DNA of 64,000 bases, taken from NCBI GenBank assembly GCA_035606915.1, contig DATNDU010000008.1, forward strand, positions 1 to 64,000, given 5' to 3'. Both the position numbers and the translations under genes were made by a program. Source of the stretch: Roseiarcus sp035606915 (lineage in GTDB: Bacteria > Pseudomonadota > Alphaproteobacteria > Rhizobiales > Beijerinckiaceae). Below the pieces are notes generated by a model. The model ran no database searches, was not told the DNA's origin, and saw only the letters and a program-made list of their open reading frames with translations. Shown here in pieces: positions 1 to 7,040 of the stretch (position 1 is the first letter of the stretch; the number at the start of each line of letters is the position of its first letter).

Positions 1-1005
1 GCGCAGCCGCTCGGCCCAGACATTGATGGTCAGGGCGGCGAGCAGGATGACGCCACGGATAAGGATCTTCAAGAAGCTGTCGATCTTTACGTAATCGAGG
101 CCGTTGTTGAGCACGCCGAGCACGAACACGCCCAGGATGGTGTTGCCGATGCCGCCGCTGCCGCCAAACAGGCTGGTGCCGCCGACCACCACCGCCGCGA
201 TGGCGTCGAGCAGGAAAGTGTCGAACTCGTTCTGCTGCGCGGAGCCGAAATAGGCGACGCCCAACATGCCGGCGATGCCAGAGCACACCGCCGAGATCGT
301 CATCACCGCGCCGGTGACGAAGCGCACGTTGACGCCGGAATATTCGGCCGCCTCGCGATTGCCGCCGACCATGTAGACATAGCGGCCGAAGCGTGTGTGG
401 CTCAGCACGATATGGGCGATCAGCAGCATCAGCGCCGCGACGATGACGATCCAGGGCACGCCGTAGATCGATTTCGAGCCGAGTGTCTGGATCAGCGACG
501 GCACGGTATAGGCGATCTGTCCACGCACCAGCACCGCCGAGATGCCGGCGCCGATCTGCATCATGGCGAGCGTCATGATGAAAGAGGGAATGCCGATCTT
601 GGTGACGCCGAAAGCGTTGATGAGCCCGAGTCCGGCGCAGGCGGCGAGCCCCAGCACAATGGCGAAGAAGCCGGGCAGCGGCAGGTTCTGGATGTTCACA
701 TAGTCGGGCTGCGCGGTGAAGAAGGTCAACACGATGGCGGTGGCGTTGGCCACCGCCGCGACGCCGAGGTCGATTTCGGCGGTGAGGATGACAAACGTCA
801 GGCCGACCGCGATCATCGAGGTGACGGAGACTTGTTGCAGGATGTTTTGGAGGTTGCCGAGGGTTGCAAACGCCGGAGAGGCGATGCTGAAGAATCCAAC
901 GAGCGCGATCAACGTCACGAAGGGCGCGACGTTGCGCAACTGATCGCGCATCAGGCGGCCGAGGCCGGAGCCGATGGCTTTGGCGCCGCGTTCGCTATCG
1001 GCCAT
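1..1005 (-). CDS. Ribose-type ABC transporter permease (partial, C-terminus beyond left edge)
   Basis: Inner-membrane permease of the RbsC/BPD_transp_2 family, the channel of a carbohydrate importer whose ATPase and binding protein lie upstream on the same strand. The 335 visible codons are open to the window edge and encode many hydrophobic helices. The family motif AEIDLGV lies near residue 80. The ATG at 1005 is preceded by GGGGAG at a good distance. A 197-bp gap separates it from the ATPase gene, longer than usual for this operon type. The substrate cannot be read from the permease; a sugar or sugar-like compound is inferred from the family. Confidence 0.9.
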   Translation of the reverse strand, partial: MADSERGAKAIGSGLGRLMRDQLRNVAPFVTLIALVGFFSIASPAFATLGNLQNILQQVSVTSMIAVGLTFVILTAEIDLGVAAVANATAIVLTFFTAQPDYVNIQNLPLPGFFAIVLGLAACAGLGLINAFGVTKIGIPSFIMTLAMMQIGAGISAVLVRGQIAYTVPSLIQTLGSKSIYGVPWIVIVAALMLLIAHIVLSHTRFGRYVYMVGGNREAAEYSGVNVRFVTGAVMTISAVCSGIAGMLGVAYFGSAQQNEFDTFLLDAIAAVVVGGTSLFGGSGGIGNTILGVFVLGVLNNGLDYVKIDSFLKILIRGVILLAALTINVWAERLR

Positions 1006-1097
1006 TCTAGATTGCTCCCCGACGAGATCGCGCGGACGCGAAGTTTGGATGGCCGGCCGCCGTCGTCATGCCCGGGTTTGTCCCAGCCCTTGCCGCC

Positions 1098-1132
1098 GCC
1101 GCGCGCCGGTGAAATTTGACGCCGCGCGCCGG
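1098..1132. repeat. 12-bp direct repeat in the ATPase-permease gap
   Basis: GCCGCGCGCCGG occurs at 1098-1109 and again at 1121-1132, just after a stretch around 1069-1087 that reads TCATGCCCGGGTTTGTCCC. That stretch resembles the dispersed palindromic repeats common between alphaproteobacterial genes. The gap probably holds a degenerate REP-type element; no open frame here looks real. Confidence 0.35.
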
Positions 1133-1202
1133 GCGCCGCGCACAGACGCGTATGACCGCGACCAGCCCCGCGATGCCCAATAACGGCGAGCTAGACATGC
1201 CT

Positions 1203-2696
1203 TCACGCCGCCGCCAGCAGTTTGTCTTTGCTGATCGCGCAATCGGCGAACTCGCTGGTCAGTTCGCCCTTGCGCATCACCAGCACGCGGTCGGCGAGCG
1301 ACAGCACCGTCTCGGGCTCCGTCGACAGCACGATCACCGCCATGCCCTCGGCGGCGAGCGCCTTGACGATATGGACGACATCCTCCTTGGCGCCGACGTC
1401 CATGCCGCGCGTCGGCTCGACCAGCACCAGCACTTTCGGCGGCCGCGCCAGCCATTTGGCGAGCCCCACCTTCTGCTGGTTGCCGCCCGACAGTGCGCCA
1501 AGCCGCGCCTCCACCCCCGGAGGCCGCACGCCGAAGCGTTCCGTATGCGCCTTGGCCGCCGCGCGCTCGGCGGCCGGGCGCACCCAAAACCTGGAAAAAT
1601 GTTCGAGAAAAGCGATCGACACGTTGCGGTAGATCGGCTCCTCGCGAAACAGCATCATGCGCCGGCTCTCCGGGACGAAGCCGATGCCGGCGTTCTTGGC
1701 GTCGGTGGTGTGCTTGAACCGCACGCGCTTGTCGTCGAGCCGCAACCCGCCGCGCTCCGGCTTCAGCTTGCCAAACAGCATGCGCGCCAGCTCGATCTGC
1801 CCGCAGCCCATGAAGCCGTAGATGCCGAGCACCTCGCCGACATGCGCGTTGAACGACACGTCGCGAAAATACGGCTCCAGCGTCAGCCCCTGCGCCTCCA
1901 GCACGACCGGCGTCGTGGCGCGGGCGCGCAGCGCAATGTCGTGCAAGTAGCTCTCGCCGAGTTCGTCGCGGCCGACGCCGATCATGTTCTCGATGATCCA
2001 GGCCTTGTCGATGCCCGGTCCGACCTTGGCGTGGGCGACGCGCAGACCGTTGCGGAACACCGAGACCTCGTCGGAAATTTCGAGAATATCGTCGAGGAAA
2101 TGCGAGATGAAGATGATGCCGCGCCCGCTCTCGCGCACCCGGCGCAGCACCGAAAACAGCCGCGCGATCTCCGGCGGCGACAGCGCCGAAGTCGGTTCGT
2201 CGAGAATGATGATGCGCGCGCCGGAGAACAGCACGCGCGCGAGTTCGACGAGTTGCTGCACGCCGATGGGGAAATCGCCGAGCCGGGCGCGCGGATCGAT
2301 GTCGAGGCCAAGATTCTTGAGCTGCTCAGCCGCCTCGCGCGCCATACGGCCCCAGGCGATCGTGCCCAGACTGTTGACCGGCTGGCTACCGAGAAACACG
2401 TTCTCGGCGACGCTCAAGTCCGGCGCGACGCTGAGTTCCTGATGCACCATGCCGACGCCGATGGCGCGCGCATCGCGGGTGGAGCGGAAGTGGACGGGCG
2501 CGCCGTCCACCTTGAACTCGCCGGAATCGGCGGCGTGGACGCCGGCGATCACCTTCATCAGCGTGCTCTTGCCGGCGCCGTTCTCGCCGGCAAGTCCGTG
2601 CACGCTGCCGGCTTGAAGAGCGAAATCGACGCCGCGCAGCGCTTGCACGCCGCCGAACGATTTTACGATGTTTGTGAGTTCGATCAGCGGCGTCAT
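1203..2696 (-). CDS. Ribose-type ABC transporter, dual ATP-binding protein
   Basis: 497-residue cytoplasmic ATPase of the RbsA/MglA family with two nucleotide-binding domains, which powers import through the permease at 1-1005. NBD1 has an intact Walker A (GENGAGKST, about residue 34) and Walker B (IIILDEPTSAL). NBD2 is degenerate: its P-loop (GFMGCGQ) lacks lysine and its Walker B reads VLVEPTRG with Val for Asp, while the signature LSGGNQQK is kept. ATP hydrolysis is therefore probably confined to NBD1, as in relatives. The ATG at 2696 starts 11 nt after the binding-protein stop. A GTG at 2735 would overlap the upstream gene and is less likely. Confidence 0.93.
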   Translation of the reverse strand: MTPLIELTNIVKSFGGVQALRGVDFALQAGSVHGLAGENGAGKSTLMKVIAGVHAADSGEFKVDGAPVHFRSTRDARAIGVGMVHQELSVAPDLSVAENVFLGSQPVNSLGTIAWGRMAREAAEQLKNLGLDIDPRARLGDFPIGVQQLVELARVLFSGARIIILDEPTSALSPPEIARLFSVLRRVRESGRGIIFISHFLDDILEISDEVSVFRNGLRVAHAKVGPGIDKAWIIENMIGVGRDELGESYLHDIALRARATTPVVLEAQGLTLEPYFRDVSFNAHVGEVLGIYGFMGCGQIELARMLFGKLKPERGGLRLDDKRVRFKHTTDAKNAGIGFVPESRRMMLFREEPIYRNVSIAFLEHFSRFWVRPAAERAAAKAHTERFGVRPPGVEARLGALSGGNQQKVGLAKWLARPPKVLVLVEPTRGMDVGAKEDVVHIVKALAAEGMAVIVLSTEPETVLSLADRVLVMRKGELTSEFADCAISKDKLLAAA

Positions 2697-2707
2697 GACG
2701 GGGGCTT

Positions 2708-3736
2708 TTAGATGAGGTACTGGCCCTCCATCCACAGGATACCCTCAGCGTTGTCCTTGGTGACGACGGGTCCGTCGGCGACGATGTTCTTGGGGATGTC
2801 CTTGCCGGTCTTGTCGCCGTTCACCGCCGCGCCAACGCCGGCGACGATCGCTCCGCCGTGGATGCGGCAGGACGGGTTGCGCACGGTGGCCAGCATGTGG
2901 CCATCCAGCACCGCCTTGACAGCCGGCGGCATGGCGTCGCAACCGCCGATCTTGATGCCGGTGCGGCCCTTGGCCTGCATCACCTTGTAGGCGGCGAGCG
3001 CCATGTCGTCGTTGTGGAAATAGGCCGCATCGATCTTCGGATATTTCGTCAACAGGCCTTCCCAGATGCGCGCCACCTTGGTCACATCCCAGTCGCCGGG
3101 CTGCTCGTCGAGCACCTTGATCTTCGGATATTTCTTGATGATCGAATGGAAGCCGCGCGCACGCCCTTGCGCGCCGGTGTGGCCGAGCGCGCCCTGGGTC
3201 ATGACGATGTTGCCTTCGCCATTGATGGAATCGACCAAGGCCTGGGTGACCGAGGAGCCCATGAACTCATTGTTCGGGGCGATAAACGTGTGCAGGTTGA
3301 TCTGGTCGAGCGGCGCGATCAGCGTGTCCATGTCGATGACAGGAATGCCGGCCGCGATCATCTTGTTGACGGGAGCGGTCAGCGTGCCGATGCCGAAGGC
3401 CTGGATGGCGACGAAGTCCCACTTCTGCGAGGCCATGTTGTCGATCGCCGAGCGCTGCTTGACCGCGTCGAGCTGGCCGTCGAACCATGTCACCTCGACA
3501 TTGAACAGCTTGCCCCAATATTCGGCCGCTTCCTTGCCCTGGGCGCACCAGGTGGCTTGCAGGCCGGCGTTGGAGAAGGCGGCCTTCAGCGGCTTCGACG
3601 AACGATTCGCCGCCTTGGCGAGGGCAGCGGCCATCATCGGATTGAAGCCCATGCCGCCGAATAGCGCGCCGGCTCCGAGCGCTGCGCCCTTCATCAAGTC
3701 ACGGCGCGAATGACGGCCAGAATCCTTAATTCCCAT
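2708..3736 (-). CDS. Sugar ABC transporter substrate-binding protein with Tat signal
   Basis: 342-residue periplasmic binding protein of the Peripla_BP_4 (ribose/galactose) type, first gene of the importer operon. The N-terminus carries a twin-arginine export signal (HSRRDLMKG followed by an Ala/Gly-rich hydrophobic stretch), so it is probably exported folded, whereas most sugar-binding proteins use Sec. The start is placed at the ATG 3736 because GGGAGAAA lies 7-8 nt upstream; a further in-frame extension to 3820 lacks such a site. The ligand is unknown. No local regulator gene is visible in the window for this operon. Confidence 0.9.
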   Translation of the reverse strand: MGIKDSGRHSRRDLMKGAALGAGALFGGMGFNPMMAAALAKAANRSSKPLKAAFSNAGLQATWCAQGKEAAEYWGKLFNVEVTWFDGQLDAVKQRSAIDNMASQKWDFVAIQAFGIGTLTAPVNKMIAAGIPVIDMDTLIAPLDQINLHTFIAPNNEFMGSSVTQALVDSINGEGNIVMTQGALGHTGAQGRARGFHSIIKKYPKIKVLDEQPGDWDVTKVARIWEGLLTKYPKIDAAYFHNDDMALAAYKVMQAKGRTGIKIGGCDAMPPAVKAVLDGHMLATVRNPSCRIHGGAIVAGVGAAVNGDKTGKDIPKNIVADGPVVTKDNAEGILWMEGQYLI

Positions 3737-3806
3737 GGTGCGTTTCTCCCATCGGCGCGAACCTCCCCATTGTTCGGGGTTCGAACGCCGCCGAGTCAAG
3801 CTAACA

Positions 3807-3826
3807 TGCCAATTCAGCAACTGGCA
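3807..3826. promoter_or_regulatory. Possible operator, TGCCA-N10-TGGCA
   Basis: An inverted repeat (TGCCA ... TGGCA, 20 bp overall) lies 71-90 bp upstream of the binding-protein start at 3736, in the gap before pcs. A second imperfect hairpin (CGAACCTCCCC / GGGGTTCG) lies at about 3759-3784. The first could be a regulator site for the sugar importer. It is a pattern observation only. Confidence 0.3.
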
Positions 3827-3850
3827 ATGCGCGCTTCGCCGGAGCCGACG

Positions 3851-4573
3851 CTAATCGTCCGCCCACAGCGAATGGCGCTGGAACGGCGCGGCGATGAAAT
3901 AAGCCGCCACCAGCAGGAAGCCGATCTTCACCGGGCCGCTGGCGGCGAAATTCTGCGCAATCGCCGCCGCCGACAGCACGAAGAAGGCGAACGAGGCGAC
4001 GAGGTTGAAGACCCGCAGTTCCTTCACCCGCATCGGATGCACGAATACGATCGGCGCAAACATCGCCGCGACCCCGAACAGGATCAGCCCGGCGCTCACA
4101 AAGGCCGGCGGGCGCAGCACGAAGAGATAGAGCGCCAGCACGTTCCACAGCGCCGGAAAACCACGGAACCAATAGTCCTTCGTCTTCATCCGCGTATCGG
4201 CGAAATACAGCCCCGAGGCGAACACGACGATGACGCTGAGCCAGAAGGACAGCGTCTCCGGCATTAGGTCGGAGCGCCACAGCGCCACCATCGGCACCAG
4301 CACATAGGTCAGGAAATCGATGACAAGGTCGAGCACGACGCCGTCGATGGCGCTCGCCGTCTCGGTGACGCGCGCGACGCGGGCGAGCGTGCCGTCGACG
4401 CCGTCGATCAGCAGCGCGACGCCGAGCCAGGCGAAACAGGCGGGGAAATGGCGATCGATCGCAGCGAAAAGGGCGAGCAACGCCACGGCGCTGCCGCAGG
4501 CCGTGAACAGATGGACGGAAAAGCCCGCCACCCGTCGCGCGCGACGGGGTCCGCCCTCGCCCCCGATGCCCAA
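3851..4573 (-). CDS. pcs: Phosphatidylcholine synthase
   Basis: 240-residue integral membrane enzyme of the CDP-alcohol phosphatidyltransferase family that condenses CDP-diacylglycerol with choline to give phosphatidylcholine, a route typical of rhizobia and relatives. The family active-site region is visible at about residues 57-86: DGVDGTLAR, then G, VVLD and LVID after the longer spacer of Pcs. About eight hydrophobic segments follow. The start is TTG at 4573, chosen because GGAGG lies 5 nt upstream. It is transcribed divergently from the hydroxylase gene at 4651. The family call is firm; choline use is inferred from close resemblance to rhizobial Pcs. Confidence 0.9.
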   Translation of the reverse strand: MGIGGEGGPRRARRVAGFSVHLFTACGSAVALLALFAAIDRHFPACFAWLGVALLIDGVDGTLARVARVTETASAIDGVVLDLVIDFLTYVLVPMVALWRSDLMPETLSFWLSVIVVFASGLYFADTRMKTKDYWFRGFPALWNVLALYLFVLRPPAFVSAGLILFGVAAMFAPIVFVHPMRVKELRVFNLVASFAFFVLSAAAIAQNFAASGPVKIGFLLVAAYFIAAPFQRHSLWADD

Positions 4574-4650
4574 TTTCGCCTCCAGTCCCCCGCTCGCCTG
4601 CGGCTGAGCGCCCTATGGACGCTTAAAAGCACGCGTGCGAAAGGGTAGCA

Positions 4651-5847
4651 ATGGCTTACGCCGCTTCATCCCCCGCGTTTGACGTCGTTGTCGTCGGCGC
4701 CGGGCTCGCTGGCCTCGCCGCGGCGCTCGGCTTGCGTCGGGCGGGGCTGCGGGCAGTCTCGGTCGGACGGCTCGAATCGCCCGCCCCCGGCCGCACCGTC
4801 GCTCTGCTCGGCCGCACGCTGGATTTTCTCGATCGGCTCGACGCCCTCGCCGCGATCGAGGCGGCGGGCGCGCCGATGCGCACCTTGCGCATCGTCGACG
4901 ACACCGGCTCGCTGTTCGCGCCACGCCCGGTCGAGTTCCGCGCCGCCGAAATCGGCCGCGACCTGCTCGGCTACAATATCGAGAACGCCGCGCTCGCCGC
5001 CCTGCTCGCCGAGGCGCTCGGCCGCGAGGCGCGCTTCGAGACGGAGGTCGCGCAGTTCGGGTTCGGCGCCGGCGCGGCGCGGTTGACCCTTACCGACGGG
5101 CGTGAACTGACGGCCGCGCTCGTCATTGGCGCCGACGGGCGCGGCTCGCCGTCGCGCAAGGCGGCGGGCATCGATATGACGAGCCGCCGGCTCGGCCAGA
5201 CGGCGCTGACTTTGTGCCTGCGCCACAGCCGCCCGCATGACGACGCCTCGACCGAATTCCACACCCGCGAGGGACCGTTGACGCTGGTGCCGCTGCCGGC
5301 CAAGCTCGGCGCGCCGCATCGCTCCAGCCTCGTCTGGCTGATGCGCGACGCCAGCGCCGTGCGCCGCAAGGCGCTGCCTGACGCTGAATTGGCTGCGCAA
5401 GTGCGAACGCAGGTGCGCGCCATGCTCGGCGAGATGGAGATCGAGGGCGGGCGCGGCGCGATCCCGATGACCATCCAGCGCGTGGCGCGGCTGACGGGGC
5501 CGCGGCTGGCGTTGATCGGCGACGCCGCGCACGCCTTTCCGCCGATCGGCGCCCAGGGGCTCAACCTCGGCTTGCGCGATGTCGCGGAGATCGTGGCGAC
5601 GGCGGCGCGCGCCCGCGACGAAGGCGGCGACCCCGGGGCCGAGCCGGCGCTGGCGCGCTATGCCGCCGCGCGCCGGCCGGACATCGCGCTGCGCACGCTC
5701 GGCGTCGGCGCGCTCAACGCCTCGCTGCTCGCCGATTTCGCCGCCATCGATGCGGCGCGGGGGTTCGGTCTTGCCACGCTCGGCGCCATGCGGCCGCTGC
5801 GGCGGCTCGCCATGCGCGAGGGGCTCAATCCTTTTCTGGCGCGCTGA
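4651..5847 (+). CDS. UbiH/UbiF/COQ6-family FAD-dependent hydroxylase
   Basis: 398-residue flavoprotein monooxygenase of the ubiquinone-hydroxylase type. The N-terminal dinucleotide-binding fold has VVVGAGLAGLAAALGLRRAG at about residues 14-33. The second FAD motif GDAAHAFPPIGAQGLNLGLRD lies near residue 290. Members add hydroxyl groups to the benzoquinone ring in ubiquinone synthesis, but which carbon is modified cannot be told from sequence. It is divergent from pcs (77-bp gap). Its last 23 bases overlap the 3' end of lpxD on the other strand. Confidence 0.87.
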   Translation: MAYAASSPAFDVVVVGAGLAGLAAALGLRRAGLRAVSVGRLESPAPGRTVALLGRTLDFLDRLDALAAIEAAGAPMRTLRIVDDTGSLFAPRPVEFRAAEIGRDLLGYNIENAALAALLAEALGREARFETEVAQFGFGAGAARLTLTDGRELTAALVIGADGRGSPSRKAAGIDMTSRRLGQTALTLCLRHSRPHDDASTEFHTREGPLTLVPLPAKLGAPHRSSLVWLMRDASAVRRKALPDAELAAQVRTQVRAMLGEMEIEGGRGAIPMTIQRVARLTGPRLALIGDAAHAFPPIGAQGLNLGLRDVAEIVATAARARDEGGDPGAEPALARYAAARRPDIALRTLGVGALNASLLADFAAIDAARGFGLATLGAMRPLRRLAMREGLNPFLAR

Positions 5848-6895
5848 CCGGCTTTTCGCGCCGCGATAGCCGGCGCAGCGTGGCGATGTCGCGGAAATGT
5901 TCGCGCGCCGGCTGCGCCGGGACGCCGAACCAGCGCTGGCCCGCGGGGATATCGTTCATTACCCCGGAGGCCGCGCCGACCTGCGCGCCGGCGCCGATAT
6001 GGAGGTGGCCGGCGAGGCCGACCTGGCCGCCGAGCGCGGCGAAATCGTCGATCACGCAGGAGCCGGAAATGCCGACCTGGCTGACGATCACGCAATGCCG
6101 GCCGATGACGACGTTGTGGCCGACTTGCACCAGGTTGTCGATCTTGGAGCCCTCGCCGACGATGGTGTCGCGGTTGGCGCCGCGGTCGATGGCCGCGCCG
6201 GCGCCGATCTCCACGTCGTCCTGGATGATGACGCGGCCGATCTGCGGCACCTTGAGATGGCGACGCGCCCCGAGCGCGAAGCCGTAGCCGTCCTGGCCGA
6301 TATGCGCGCCGGCGTGGATGATGACGCGGTCGCCGATCAGCGCGCAGGCGAGCGTCGCGCTGGGGCCGATGGCGCAATCGCGGCCGATGCGCACGCCAGG
6401 GCCGATGACGGCGTTGGCGCCGATCACCGTGCCTGAGCCGATCTCGGCCGCCGGGCCGATCACCGCGCCGGGATCGACGATGACGCCGGCCTCCAGCCGC
6501 GCGCTCGAATGGACATGCGCCGCCGCCGAAACGCCGCGCTCGTCGAAGCCGGAGCCCGGCCGCAGCGCTGAGGGATAGAGCCGCGCCATCGTCTCGGCCA
6601 TGGCGCGATAGGGCTGCGGCGTCAGCAGCGCCGCGCAGGACGGCGGCGCCTCGCCGCGATGGCGCGGCTGCAACAGCACGGCGGCGGCGTGCGAGATCTT
6701 GAGCTGCGGCAGATAGCGCGGGTTGTCGAGAAAGGTGAGGTCGCCGGGGCCGGCGGCGTCGATGGCGGCGACATCGCCGATGCGCCGTTCGGCGTCGGCC
6801 TCCTCGGCGAGCGTCGCGCCGGTCCAGGCGGCGATCTCGCGCAGCGTCGGCGACGCGGCAGGCGGGAAGAAGACGATCTTTCGCGGGCTGGCCAA
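5825..6895 (-). CDS. lpxD: UDP-3-O-acylglucosamine N-acyltransferase
   Basis: 356-residue cytoplasmic acyltransferase that adds the N-linked 3-hydroxyacyl chain in the third step of lipid A synthesis. An N-terminal uridine-binding domain (about residues 1-105) is followed by a left-handed beta-helix of hexapeptide repeats (for example VIGANAVIGPGVRIG). The catalytic His region (VQVGHNVVIG) is present. The start is set at TTG 6895, with AGGGAG 6 nt upstream; a TTG at 6913 is the alternative. It follows bamA as in other alphaproteobacteria, but fabZ and lpxA do not follow: the next gene is convergent. Confidence 0.94.
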   Translation of the reverse strand: MASPRKIVFFPPAASPTLREIAAWTGATLAEEADAERRIGDVAAIDAAGPGDLTFLDNPRYLPQLKISHAAAVLLQPRHRGEAPPSCAALLTPQPYRAMAETMARLYPSALRPGSGFDERGVSAAAHVHSSARLEAGVIVDPGAVIGPAAEIGSGTVIGANAVIGPGVRIGRDCAIGPSATLACALIGDRVIIHAGAHIGQDGYGFALGARRHLKVPQIGRVIIQDDVEIGAGAAIDRGANRDTIVGEGSKIDNLVQVGHNVVIGRHCVIVSQVGISGSCVIDDFAALGGQVGLAGHLHIGAGAQVGAASGVMNDIPAGQRWFGVPAQPAREHFRDIATLRRLSRREKPVSAPEKD

Positions 6896-6974
6896 TGCAG
6901 GCTCCCTAAGCAAGCGGGCGACGCGCTCAGCGCGGATTCGGGTGGTCGCAAACCCGCGCGCGGCCCCAAAAGCA

Positions 6975-7006
6975 ACGCCGCGCGCCGATCTCCCGGCGCG
7001 CGGCGT
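6975..7006 (-). terminator. Rho-independent terminator after bamA
   Basis: A perfect 13-bp inverted repeat (ACGCCGCGCGCCG and its complement) with a 6-nt loop lies 34 nt after the bamA stop. Read on the minus strand it is followed by GCTTTTGG, a short U-run. It should end or attenuate transcription from rseP-bamA before lpxD, leaving about 80 bp for a separate lpxD promoter. Confidence 0.75.
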
Positions 7007-7040
7007 CTCGAACTCTCAGGCGAGGATCAGCAGATGAAGG

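Noticed and set aside
1116..2711. Long open frame (531 codons) antisense to the sugar ATPase
   Set aside because: Composition is Arg/His/Asp-rich low complexity, typical of the mirror frame of a GC-rich gene; the opposite strand encodes a complete RbsA ATPase.
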